DNA of 64,000 nucleotides from Glebionis coronaria (taxonomy: Eukaryota; Streptophyta; Magnoliopsida; Asterales; Asteraceae), in the NCBI GenBank assembly GCA_025667525.1, contig CM046876.1, positions 565,375,469 through 565,439,468 of the forward strand, read 5' to 3'. The notes under the pieces were generated by a model. The model searched no databases. It had not been told where the DNA came from and saw only the letters and a program-made list of their open reading frames with translations. Positions 23,738-33,910 of this stretch are shown piece by piece (the stretch's first letter is position 1; each line of letters begins with the position of its first letter). The translations under genes were made by a program, and so were the position numbers.

Positions 23738-23749
23738 GCTCTGATACCA
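23738..23749 (-). other. C2 primer binding site (initiator Met tRNA)
   Basis: Minus-strand TGGTATCAGAGC, two bases inside the 5' LTR, is the standard initiator-methionine tRNA complement used by most plant copia elements. Confidence 0.95.
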
Positions 23750-23751
23750 CT

Positions 23752-24267
23752 TGTTGATCCCAAACTTAGATCGATTTAGCTTATGTAAACGAGATTAAAT
23801 CAAGTTAAACACGTAGAGAAACTTTGTTATGTATAAAACAATTTAAGTATTATGCGGAATTGATACTCAGACAAGAACACATAAACAATTGTAAAACAAA
23901 CTTTCACTTGATTGATTAAAACAAACTTGCTTACAATAAAAGTGTTAAACGTATGAAAAACTTATATGAAACATAACCTAAAGGTCTTCTTTTATAGACA
24001 TAAGAAGCCTTGTACAAGAGTCTACGTATCAGCTATTCTAGGTAAAGATAAATATAGAAAATACATTGTTGATCCTATCTTTACTAGAAACAAACTAGAA
24101 ACATAATACGCGTAGACCATATCTTTCTCTCGGTGCTTGACTTCAACCTATCAACGCTTGACTTCTTCCTGTCAACACTTGATCTGTTAACGCTTGGTTT
24201 CTTCTTATCAGCGCTTGTTTTCTTCTTGTCAGCGTCCAAGTGTACTGACTACATTTTATTCCCAACA
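23752..24267 (-). repeat. C2 5' LTR (516 bp)
   Basis: The partner of 12414-12930. The minus-strand TATA box is at 23990-23996. The U3 21-bp array occupies 24128-24239 (starts 24128, 24150, 24171, 24186, 24207 and 24228), with the same 22-21-15-21-21 spacing as the other LTR. Confidence 0.97.
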
Positions 24268-26220
24268 CCTCACACGGGATTTCGTGCTCCCACTGGCGAA
24301 CAGGGTTAAAACATTGGAGACACAGCTAAGGCGCCAAAGGAAGAAAGCAGTGCTTTCTGATTCTGAAGAAGATGTTGAGGAGGATGGGCTGACTATTTTG
24401 GCCACGGATGCCTTGCCGATAAGCCGAGTGATGACTTGCCTGCTCCTCCTAGTCCTTCATGCATTCCTAATGCTGCTGCTGATCCCTAGCCAATGGATGA
24501 CTTTGCTGGTCCTTCTGCTCGTCCTTCTCATGATTCCAAGGGTAAAGCCCCTATGACTGATGCACCCTCTCCTCCCAGGAAGCGAACTCGCAGACAATTA
24601 TAGGAAGAAAGTTGGGGAAGAGGCTGCTCAACGATTGCAAAAGGAGCTTGACCAACAAGCTAGGGCTGAGGATGAAGCTCTGCAACAGCAAAGACGTGAG
24701 CAGTTGAGGCACAACGCCATGCATTGGGATGACAATGACTGGATGAAGGTGCTTACTATCCTTACTTCAGACTACTCGCAGTTCACTGATTTGTTGGGGG
24801 AAGATGTGAATCAAGGAAATTGTGTTCAACGGGCACTTGCTTTGATGCATAAACAACAGTTATCTCTTGCTGCCCAACTTCGTGAACAACGCCGTAACAG
24901 ACCTTTGTCGCGTACTGAGGAGAGAAGGTTGATGCAGCAATATGTTAAGAATCAATCAGCTGCTTACTATCAGACTGGATGGACATGGGAAAGGGCGAGG
25001 AGGCTGTCTTTTGATGAGCTTAAAGATCTTTACACAAAGATGATCAAGCGTCAAAATACGCATGTCCCTGAATATGCCATTTATCGCCCACCTCCTCATG
25101 TTGTCGTCACTTCTAAGCCTGCTGCGCTCCCACCTCTTCGTCGGATGTTCACAAGGGTACTGCTGGGGGTTCCATCTTTTAGTGATCCTTCTACTGCTGT
25201 TCCTACCACCACCACCACTTCAAATGTTGCTCCCACTCAATCTCATGTTGATACTACCACCACCAATGAAGCTACTACCACTTCTGCTACTACTCCCACT
25301 CCTGTTACTCCTTCTGTGGAGCCAACACCAACACCGGTGACTGAACCACTTCCTACTCCATTAGCTGGTGCAGCTACTTTTGATCCTATGGTTGTTGAGG
25401 ACTTTGTTCCTACTGCTGCTGTCAAGGTCAAGGAGTAATCTTCTTCTGGTGTCCCCACACCTCGCTGATCTATTAGGAAGAAGAAGGCTCATCGTGGTAA
25501 CTCTGGGTCGTTTGAGAAGATGGATCCTGCTAATCTTATTGATGTTGCTTCTGATAGTGAGACTGAGCTGCCCCTTGGCAAAGGTGTGATTGTAGCTTGG
25601 GAGGTTCGGCCATCCCTTATTTCTCGTGGTACCTTTACTCATAAGATTACGACCAGTGATGGATACACTCGCTATGTCTCTGGATTGCAAAATACTTTGA
25701 CATGGGTGGAGCATCGTGATCTTATGCTGTTGTATGGTTTGGTGGATACTGAGATTCCTAAGTCTCAAAGTAAGCTTCCTAACTGGCATGGATTGACTAT
25801 TTAGGGTTATTTGAAGCCGATGTTGGATTCCCCTCCTGATTCTCCCGTGCTGGTGTATGGAAGGATCAACCTCGATGGATGACAAGGAGGTGGAAGTTGT
25901 ATACTGGTTGTGGTGTTCATGTGTTAGAGCTTGAGTCTGGTGCCGTTGTGTTTATGCTTACTGATGTGGAGTATCCATTGACCATTGCTACCATGGAAGC
26001 TATGCTAGAGTGCCACATGCTGGGGTCTAATTCTCCTTCTGGTAATGAGTCTGCAATGGCCACTACCTTAGTTGAAGGTATTCAAGCCCGGTTGCATGCA
26101 GACAAGGTTGCAGCTTCTGGTATGAGATTAGTTTGTTTCTTCTATCCTTGTGTTATACTTACATTCTTTTCACCAATATGTACAGTGATTGGTGACTCAC
26201 ATTTTACTTTAGTTAATTAG
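24268..26220 (+). pseudogene. C1 extra 3' ORF, 3' part after the C2 insertion
   Basis: It resumes the C1 ORF straight after the C2 target duplication with a coiled coil (ANRVKTLETQLRRQRKK) and an acidic SDSEEDVEED stretch. A conserved block follows (LAAQLREQRRNRPL, YVKNQSAAYYQTGWTWERA, FDELKDLY) at 24860-25040, then a Thr/Pro-rich linker (25200-25400). The C-terminal domain (25520-26120) matches the C2 version in W-x-LY...GVHVLELESG and DVEYPL. Breaks: frame changes near 24450-24560, stops at 25436 and near 25467, a stop at 25802, and a frameshift near 25870. The last ~30 codons look intronic (GTATGAG...TGTACAG). Function unknown. Confidence 0.75.
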
Positions 26221-27090
26221 TTAAAAAAAACAACACTTTTATATAATATCTGCTTATACTTTAAACATGTGAAGGAATTTCAAAACTTGTACATATTATA
26301 ATATTTGCTTATACTTTTCCATCATGCAATTGTTTTCAACATTGGCATTTTCACACTTGGGTTGTTTTGAGAGGTACTTCTGGTGTTGGACCTAGTCCAC
26401 ACAACAAATAGTGCTCAACTCACCATGTCTTGTAGACAATAAAGAGTTGATTCACCATGAGGGTACGGCTCTGGTGTGATTATCAAATCCATTGATGGTT
26501 GCCAGGTTACCAAAAACTGGATGGTTTTCACTTGCCTTGGTCCTAGACTGAAAAGTGGCTAGTCCAGGGGGGGTATGGCTCTTGGTAAAGATCTATATCA
26601 AATCTGTTGATAGCTGTAATAGCTTGCTCAAAGCTATAGGTTTTCAGCTCACCGATGCTTAATTGCTAAGAGTTGGCTAGTCCAGAGGGGTACGGCTTTT
26701 GGTAAAGACTCATATCAAATCCATTGACGGCTGTGATGATTTGCCCAAAATCATTAGGGTACCCCCACTCACCATTAATTTATGTTTTAAGAGTTAGGTT
26801 GGGTTCTGGTCTCCCAGGGTGATGCTTATTCCACCACAAAGACTAGCTAGCCCTAGAGCGAGCAGCTAATTGGTAAAGGCTCATCAAATCTGCTCATGTT
26901 GCTGTAAAGATTCAACAAGGTGTAGATCTGTTTCAAGCTTTCAAGAAGCTTCTAGGTGTTACTCGTTGCAGCGGTCTTTGTGTGTTCAATGTTGATGGTT
27001 ATGTTGCTGCTGTTTGTACTGTTTTTTTGATCCTCAAGCTGTTTTGCAAGATCTACCAGGAATCTTGAACTCAACAAGTCAAATTCAAGT
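26221..27090 (+). other. Non-coding 3' region of C1 with tandem structured repeats
   Basis: No ORF. Most of it is filled by four diverged units (26415-26910; see the repeat entry). The remainder near 26910-27090 has GTTGCTGTTTGTACTG-type text leading into the polypurine tract. Nothing else recognised. Confidence 0.6.
26415..26910 (+). repeat. Four diverged ~110-bp units with conserved hairpins
   Basis: Units lie at about 26415-26520, 26554-26640, 26645-26759 and 26768-26910. The shared core is GGTAAAGAxTC, then ATCAAATCYRTTGAT, then a 7-bp stem with a GCYMA-type loop. Stem pairs differ between units but stay complementary: ATAGCTT/AAGCTAT (26619-26637) and ATGATTT/AAATCAT (26736-26754), with six of seven pairs in unit 1 (26502-26520). 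The same core occurs in C4 at 55147-55268 and 61391-61512, with ATAGTTT/AAACTAT. This covariation suggests selection on RNA or cruciform structure. Confidence 0.75.
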
Positions 27091-27102
27091 TTAGGGGAGG
27101 AT
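27091..27102 (+). other. C1 polypurine tract
   Basis: TTAGGGGAGGAT directly precedes the 3' LTR, and the same sequence is found at the C2 tract. Confidence 0.85.
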
Positions 27103-27574
27103 TGTTAGGACCTCTGTAATAGACATTTGGAATAGATAAGCTAGGAGGTATGTAGTTCCTCCTGGTCCTAGTAGTAGGAGCAACACGTGCTCCTGGTCTA
27201 AGTAGAAAGTCAAACATTATTATTTTGAGTAGTTTGTTAGGATATGTATGAGATATGTTAGGAAAGGATATGCATATCAGAAGTTACACGTTTTGGTTTA
27301 ATGTAGTATTAGGGTTTCCTTGTAGTATAAAAGGAACCATTGGCAGAAGGGTTAGATACACCTTCATCAAACATTATTCATTTCATATTAATAGTAGAAA
27401 TCCTTAGTAAGGATCAAGTGATTTAGTTATTCTATTTCTTCTTGTTCATAGTATTTGTATTCCACACTTATACTGTGTGTTTCATCTAGAGTCTCTATGT
27501 GAATAGACTTGTGATTACAGAAGTCGTTCACCATCCTTAACAGGTTGTAAGATCCATATCTAGTGGACCCAACA
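27103..27574 (+). repeat. C1 3' LTR (472 bp)
   Basis: It starts TGTTAGGACC and ends GGACCCAACA. The TATA box TATAAAA is at 27326-27332. U3 contains CTCCTGGTCCTAGTAGTAGGAGC, a near-inverted phrase. The next bases (AAAAC) continue the minus-strand gypsy PR-pol ORF of G1, so this is the right edge of the C1 insertion. No second C1 LTR remains in the window. Confidence 0.9.
27326..27332 (+). promoter_or_regulatory. TATA box of C1 LTR
   Basis: TATAAAA in the context GTAGTATAAAAGGAACC, with U3 repeats upstream and a pyrimidine-rich region downstream, as expected of an LTR promoter. Confidence 0.65.
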
Positions 27575-29473
27575 AAAACCCTCACAACCATGGTATAATA
27601 GAGTACGGGCCTGTAAAGCTGAAATGATCTGAACATGTTTTCCTGGTAGGAAACCCCGGTGAATATACTCTGGTGTATGGACATCATCGAAGATGACCCG
27701 GTGAGCATGACAATCTATGGTGGCACGATGGACTGATAACCAATCCATACCTAGAATAATATCGAAATCGCACATATCTATAGGAAGGGCACTGACTGGA
27801 CGGATTTTATCGTCAAACTCAAGAGGGAGGTCCTTGTACACCTGGGTAATGAGTACAGAGTCTCGCATAGGTGTAGATATACTAAGTACACTGTCTAGTG
27901 GCGTAGGGGTCATGTTTATTCTAACAGCATATGAAGTAGATATAAATGAGTATGTGGCACCTGTATCGAATAACACGCAGGCAGCATGTCCATGTATAAA
28001 CAAAATGCCAGTAATGGTACCTGTGGTCTTATTTTCTTGCTCACGGGTAGTAGTGTAGACGCGACCAGTGGTTGATGGTAGTGGTGGTGGTGGAGGTAAA
28101 ATCTGAGGAATCTGGCCTGAGGTACCAGCAGCATCCCTGCTCTTGCAATCCCTCTTCATATGGCCCAACTGACCACACTTGTAACAACCACTCGAACCAC
28201 GACGGAAAGTTCCCGGGTGTTTCTTCCCACATGTGATGCAAGTGCAATAAGAATACCCGGTAGAAGCAGCTCTGGTTTGCTGAGAACCTGATTTACGAAG
28301 ATGTACACGTGTCACGATCCTGATAACATAACTGTAATAAGGCTGTTTGGCTGAAATTTAATATTACCAGAATTTGCTGGTCAGGCAGACTGTTGACCTC
28401 TGTAGTTTTGGTCACGCCCCTGTCCAGCATCTCTGTTGGCATATTTAAAGTTAGAATCTGTTCTACACGATAGTTTAGTGTTTTTGGAGCTTAAAGAATC
28501 ACATGTAGTTGCCAGATGAGTTTGAGCTGCCGCGGTAGTTATCACCACCGCTTTTCTTATCAGATCGATTTCGGTCATAAGACTGACCGTGGTTTCTGTA
28601 CTTCTGATGTGGAGTAGCCGATTGGGATCGGTCTCCTCCTCTGTGTCTACAAGATTATAATTGGATAAGACATGATATAAATTAATAAGTAGAATCGACG
28701 TAAAATTGTTTTAAGTCTGTTGAATGAGATATACCTCTTCTCAGGACTCACTACATTCTCGAGCTCATCCCTCTCGAAAAGCATCTCAATATCACGAGCT
28801 GCATTAGCTACTTGTGACACGTTAGTGAACGTGGCACTCATCAGCCTATCTGCAGTCCTAGAGTGAAGAGCCCAGCGAAATTGTTTTGCTTGCTCCTCCG
28901 CGGTACCCTAGCCTCTCCTAAGAATCCAACCATCCTGAGATATTGGTGCATGAACTCTATACTGTTCTCGCCATGATTCTAACGAATGACGTGAAAGTCC
29001 CTCTTCAGTTTAGCTTGCTCAACATGCGGGAAAAACTGGTCATAGAACATTGTCTTGAATTGTGCCCAAGTCAATGTAAGCACCCACGCATCTCCCCCAT
29101 TTGACAACTTCTGAGGCCTCCACCAATGTAGAGCATGACCCTCCAGTTTGTAAACTGCAAGCCTAACCTTGAAATCATCACCATAACCCATAGCTCCAAA
29201 AAATTTCTCTACATGATAGATCCAGTTTTCTGCGTCTGTTGGAGCTATAGTCTGTTCAAAAGGTCGGGGTTTCTGTTTGTTAAACAAATCTAGCCAGGTG
29301 GCTAAAGTGGCAGGTGGTGGAGCAGGAGGGTTGTTATTCTACTGAGGTCCATTTTGGTATTCAGCTCGGATCTCATCACGAATTTGGGGTAACATGGCTT
29401 GTATAGCCTCCTGAACAGCAGCAGTAATAGCAGCTGCATTATCATCATTCTCATTTTCGCGTCTGGGTGGCAT
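27575..29473 (-). pseudogene. gag: G1 gag-protease, broken
   Basis: It starts at ATG 29473 (MPPRREN). The gag core spans 29290-28740 (WIYHVEKFF, LEGHALHWW, FKTMFYDQFFP). A basic, Gly/Asn-rich linker follows, then a knuckle-like CxTCxxCGKKH and the CCHC knuckle CYKCGQLGHMKRDC near 28180. The aspartic protease has FDTGATYSFIS near 27980 and an ILGMDWLS motif near 27745. Breaks: TAG at 29341-29339 and TAG at 28981-28979, both explicable as CAG to TAG; a frameshift near 28910; and breaks near 28500 and 28320-28380. An 88-nt GT-AG intron-like segment (28734-28647) lies within the coding region. The frame runs into the PR-RT linker (HGCEGF) where C1 is inserted. Confidence 0.85.
28647..28734 (-). 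other. Putative spliceosomal intron inside G1 gag (88 nt)
   Basis: Minus-strand sequence starts GTATATCT and ends AATCTTGTAG. It is much richer in A+T than its flanks and has a branch-like TTAAT/CTTAT region. Removing it joins codons for SPEKR to HRGGDRSQS in one open frame (phase 2). Left in place, the frame ends exactly at the final TAG of the segment. Confidence 0.6.
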
Positions 29474-29938
29474 CTGAAATGAAAGAGGATAAGTTGATAA
29501 ATCTATTAGAACCTGGAGTAACAAACCTGAATATGCATGGTGTAGTTCATGAAGGCATAGCCAACAAAATATGACATGAATACTGGTGAACACCTATGGT
29601 CAGTTCACAAAATGACGTTTACTGAAAACATGAATCTGACATGAGTAAGGATGAACGCCTATGGTCAGTTCATCTATACAAAATCTGAACGGGCAAGGGT
29701 GAACGCCTATGGTCAGTTTACCAAAACGAAAATTCGCTGAAAAGCACATGCGACTAAGTGTGGCCAGTCCTGTACCAACCGTTTACTTAGTCAAAATCAA
29801 GACAATATGACTGATAAAGTGTATAGGAAACATGAAAGATAACAACGCCAAAATATAGGAAGTTCTTGCTGACTACCCACTAGTCACAGGTCAAGTTTTA
29901 GAGCCTACAGGTCGAACCTTGCGCTCTGATTCCATAAT
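29474..29938 (-). other. G1 leader with three hairpin repeats and PBS
   Basis: The PBS is minus-strand TGGAATCAGAGC (29934-29923), an iMet PBS with one substitution, four bases inside the LTR. Three copies of a 23-25 bp element lie at 29585-29608, 29650-29673 and 29698-29722. Each has an 11-nt loop (R)CCTATGGTCA flanked by 6-7 bp arms: GTGAAC/GTTCAC, ATGAAC/GTTCAT and GGTGAAC/GTTTACC. The arms vary but remain paired. No ORF. Confidence 0.75.
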
Positions 29939-32478
29939 TGTAACACCCCACTTGGATAAATGGACCTTTACGTGTATTTATGGCGTGTCATCAAAGCATA
30001 CAAGGCAATGTGTTAAACATCAACTAACCATAACGGAAATACCGGAATCAAACATCGGTAGTCCAAACGTAAGCTCAAAATATAAAGATTAAGTACTGAA
30101 AGAAAAGGACGAAACAATGTCCAAACAACCAAAGTAATGTATGTGTGCATAAATTAAAGGAGTCAGGATAGCTCCCATCCAATGCTCGTACTCTCTTAGA
30201 AGTCCTAAGATCGTCCCTGTGTACCTGTCGTTTGGAAACATGAAAGGAAACTACGGCTGAGCATAACGCTCAGTGAACGGATATGAAGCATGATAATAAT
30301 ATACGGGAATTGAACTGATAACAAATACTGAACTAAAACTGTTTTGACAATTTGGAGTAAACTGTGTAAAATCTGATATGTCTGATTTATAAATAATAAA
30401 ACTTGTTTACTAACTGTTAAATCTGAAAACATGCATTTACTGTATTTTAATTTCCCAGAGCTTATATAGGTCATGTGCTGTAACAACTGTGCATGAATAA
30501 CTGGATGGGTGACCTCGTCATGCTGTAGAGGGGTGACCTCTAAATAATGTGCTGGGTGGAGGGATCAGCTCCAATGTGAAGGATGTAGAGCACACACCAC
30601 ATTCACCTGATAACTGAAAACTGATAAGCCTAGGATGCATCCATACGCCCCACTAATAATATTGATAAAATGTCCAAGCTAAACTGAGTGGAACGCTGCG
30701 GGATATTACTCTCCCACAGGTGAGTCATGACACCGATGCCTCAAGTGTCATGGTTACGGTACCTCCGTAACTAGTACTACTGACTGGTCATGCTTGTATA
30801 TAAGGCTCAGGCAATATCTTAGTTATTAAAATAATTTCAGATAATTTATAACATGTATTGTGGAAAACATTTGGCTGTAGACGGGAAATCCTAATCATGC
30901 ATAGAAGGGAAGTCCTTACTGAAAGGACGAAAAATCCGTACCTCGTGTCCAGTAACCGACCGAGATCAACTGACAGAAAGTCTACTCTGATTTCACGCGA
31001 GCTACAAGCATAAAGGACGTGAATAAGTTAACTGATATTCGTTTATTTAATTTACTGATCTTATTGGCTTCTCATTTATTTATTTTATTTCTGAAATTGT
31101 GTACATATATTAACGGATAAATCTGATCTTATAATAATTATTTTCAATGTATTATCGACCTACTATTAAGTATGGTATAAACGTATTCTGACGTTAGACT
31201 AGTACTAATAATAAGTAACCTGCTAAAAATAGGAAGTTTCCTTAATTAGAAAGTTTCTAAAATAATTTATAATTTCTTTAACAAAATTATACCCTTTTAA
31301 TTGTTACAAACTATTTTAATTTGACTCTTTTAAAATACAATTTAGACATTTGTAAAAATAAGTAATAAAAGGTATAATCTAAAAATCTTTGTTTTTATTA
31401 TTTTTAACTATGTCCCGAGCCTACCGAGATACCTCTTCTCGGTCGCACTAAAATAATACAACTAATATATATATAAATCTGTCCATATGAATTAGTGACA
31501 GAAAAACTGTCACTAAAAAGTATAACCAAAAGCTGAGTATCTAAAAACTGTCATTAAATGAATCTGCGACAGAAATTAGCGGCACTAATCTGTCGCTAAT
31601 TTCAGAACTAAACCCTTTTATTTTCTGATTAAAAAGTTCCCACTGCTCTTTAACTTCTTCCCACTGTTTCTTAAAGTTTCCCATTGTTCATCACAGTCCC
31701 AAACATCCCTTTATCAGCCTAAAAGCCGAATGGTTTCGGCTGATCTTTTGGGTCTAACCATAACCCTAGCCGCCCCTATGTGGGTCAGGGCTGGAGTCAC
31801 CGAGACCTTAGGGTCTCGGTTCATACAAATCAACACACCTCGATCTCCTAATTAAACCAAACACGCCCCCTGTTGGGGTTGCTGTTTCTCGGCCGACCAA
31901 ATGAGGAGGCACCACCGAGACATGGTGGTGTCTCGGTTGCCGTGTGGTATCCAAAACCGACCCCTTTTATTAATGATTCTTATGCAACCTCTTTTCTTTT
32001 AGATTACATATATTAATTTGTGTATAAAGGAATTAACAGAAAAGATTCATTACCTTGGTTTGATTAGTAAAGGGATGAATACACACCTAATTCCTTGTAG
32101 AAACAACCGAATCCTTTTTTTTCTTCTCTATGGGTGGCGGCACACTAGGGTTACCAAACCCTAGTTTTGGTTTTTCTGTTTTCTTTTTTTTTCAAACGTA
32201 TGGAGTAAATTTGAGAAAGTTGTGGTTTTAGTTAATTGTAGTGAAGTAGTGGGATGGGCCAAGCCCATTATTCTTTTTTGATTAATTAAGGTGGCCGCCC
32301 CTTTTATACATACAAAGTGGGTTTTTGTTTGATTTTTGGTTATCGTTTTATCCACGTAAACTCGTAATATTATTCTGAAACCCGATGATTATTTCTGAAT
32401 ATTTATTATTTAATAATATTTTTCTGAACTTGAGCGTGCGTATTTAATATCTTGAAATTCTTAAATACGGGTTTTACA
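29939..32478 (-). repeat. G1 5' LTR (2540 bp)
   Basis: The + strand edges are TGTAACACCCC and GGGTTTTACA, so the LTR begins TGTAAAACCC and ends GGGGTGTTACA in its own sense. The minus-strand TATA box is TATAAAAGG at 32308-32302. Non-coding throughout; several small ORFs are spurious. The partner 3' LTR is outside the window or deleted. Confidence 0.85.
32302..32308 (-). promoter_or_regulatory. TATA box of G1 LTR
   Basis: Minus-strand TATAAAAGGGGC, about 170 nt from the U3 start. Upstream and downstream positions fit an LTR promoter. Confidence 0.55.
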
Positions 32479-33910
32479 ATCCTCTTGTTTAAATGGGATG
32501 CTATTGTTACCTCTTGTGACGCACCTATTGCTAACTCTTTCATTAATGTTTTGTCAGACAGCTCGTATAGATACTGGGTGCGCCCAGGAGGAACAAGGGA
32601 CTGCATGAACTCTGCATAGTCGGACTTGTTGGTCAATTTAAAGGATTGTGGGCACCTCCACTGGGGTAGAAACTGATCAGCCAAAACAGCACTAATGGTA
32701 GCCATGTGTGTCGCATCCAGAGGACTGCACAATTATAGTAGGTAAGTTAGAAGTTACTAACTTATTCTACGAACAACGTAACATGACAGAATATTGCGTG
32801 GGGTACCTAGAAATAATGGTCTCCTCACAAGGTTTGGCATGCGAGCCCTAGGAAGAAATGCGAGCACGATGATTGGTAGTTCGGGACCTATTTCTCTTTG
32901 AAATTTCATGACTAGATGAACAAGGTAGGAGCTTAAAACCAGGGACAGGAATATCGTCTTCATCTGCGTTAAGGGTTAAGCTACCTTAAGGAAGCACTCC
33001 CTAGCCCCCTGGGCCCTCTGTTTCTTCGGAGGATGACTCTATCGCACCAGGCACACTCTGAATGGGGGTCGCGTTTAGGATAACATCACCCTCTGCGCTC
33101 ATATGTGTCTTAGGAGAATGAGGTTCGATGGCCATGGTGCGTCTACCAATGGCCCACCCTCTTGCAAACTCGTTTGGGCTACATTGCCGAGGGCGTATGG
33201 TTACTTCACAAGGATGCTCGCGCTTCGCGAATTGCGAGTAAGTTATTTCTGCAAACGATCAAAGGTCAAAGTTAGACATATGTATTAAAATGCAGCCTCA
33301 TTAGTAGTACATGGAACAGATTTATTACCATGGCGAAAGTCGTCGTAATACTGCGGGAGATGCTCCAAAGGTATGGGAGCATTATAACTTAGCTCCAGGG
33401 CATATGGTAGTGATTCAAGGAGCTCCCACATTGGTATGTGGGAGTCTATCATCTACGCATCTGCTTTGCTATATGTACCAAGGACTGGACGACTGTCTTT
33501 TACCATCATTTGAGGGGTGATGAAGTTATAATCAAAGGGGAACACAACCTTATCTATCCAGAAGAATTTGTTGTTCCATTTCTTCAGCGAGTCTATCTTT
33601 GTTGTGTAACACTGGAGTTGACCAAGATGTTTGGCGAAAGATATCCACCCGTTAATCCAGGATGGGCGATAGAAGGCACGGAATAGGTTTATGGTTGGAT
33701 CGATGTTCTTCAACCGGCAGCTTATCTCAAAGTTGGATATTTTTGTTGCGCCGATACAATGTAATTGGGATAAATGGATACTATAGAAGCTTAGCACGTC
33801 AATCAGAAAATGGTTTAGGGGATACGGTTGTTGGCAAACTCAAAAAATCTGGTATACACGCCAATTTTCCCAGGTGGAAAACTTCCAATATGCATTTGAG
33901 GATCCGGTAC
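32479..33910 (-). pseudogene. Gypsy-type transposase-like ORF (PF04195-like), interrupted by G1
   Basis: The minus strand encodes GKIGVYTRFFEFANN, then (after a one-base loss in a C-run near 33822) a block with HLSQLHCIGATKISNFEISC, INLFRAFY, GWISFAKH, CYTTKIDSLKKWNNKFFWID. This order and wording match the plant family annotated as putative gypsy-type transposase (Transposase_28). A stop is at 33453. The text continues (WELLESLPYALELSYNAP), then a decayed linker, and resumes at 32732 with PLDATHMATISAVLADQFLPQW, TNKSDYAEFMQSLVPPGR and an HLNKRI stretch that is cut by G1 at 32478. The C-terminal coiled-coil part is missing. The family assignment is from recalled similarity. The protein's function is not established. 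Confidence 0.65.

Larger units (their letters stand above)
12414..24267 (-). mobile_element. C2: full-length Sirevirus-like copia element
   Basis: A complete element in minus orientation: 5' LTR 24267-23752, Met-type PBS, gag with two zinc knuckles, PR-IN-RT-RNase H, a spacer, a large extra 3' ORF, polypurine tract, and 3' LTR 12930-12414. The LTRs differ at roughly a dozen positions by eye over ~517 bp. Both start TGTTG and end CAACA. The body carries many copies of GTCARCG (R = A/G), in both coding and non-coding parts. All ORFs are broken, so it cannot transpose on its own. It interrupts the 3' ORF of C1. Confidence 0.95.
7548..27574 (+). mobile_element. C1: 5'-truncated Sirevirus-like Ty1/copia element
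   Basis: In + orientation this element retains integrase to RNase H, a large extra ORF 3' of pol, a non-coding hairpin-bearing region, a polypurine tract and a 3' LTR ending at 27574. The 5' LTR, gag and protease are missing: the element starts abruptly at 7548. Element C2 (12414-24267) is inserted in its 3' ORF. On the right, C1 abuts gypsy pol sequence that lies on the minus strand, so C1 inserted into element G1; the left flank that would carry the other half of G1 has been lost. The extra ORF 3' of pol is a hallmark of the Sirevirus group of copia elements. Confidence 0.85.
27575..32478 (-). mobile_element. G1: 5' part of a Ty3/gypsy element
   Basis: In minus orientation it has a 2540-bp 5' LTR (32478-29939), a Met-type PBS, a ~450-nt leader with repeated hairpins, gag, zinc knuckles and protease. 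It stops where C1 inserted, just downstream of the protease. The MPPRR gag start, iMet PBS and DTG protease fit the chromovirus side of Ty3/gypsy. The rest of pol and the 3' LTR are not in the window. On the right it is inserted in a gypsy-type transposase-like ORF. Confidence 0.85.

Noticed and set aside
12791..24239. CRISPR-like repeat-spacer array from the 21-bp units
   Set aside because: Repeats are ~11 bp, degenerate and palindromic in an LTR of a plant retrotransposon; no cas genes and no bacterial context.
28320..28385. Second intron in G1 gag (GTAATATT...TTATCAG)
   Set aside because: About 48 nt, below usual plant intron size, and the flanking frames are already disrupted, so frame restoration cannot be judged.
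33311..33686. Plus-strand ORFs of 69 and 82 codons that look protein-like
   Set aside because: The opposite strand encodes recognisable transposase-like (PF04195-like) text over the same bases. The plus frames are shadows of it.
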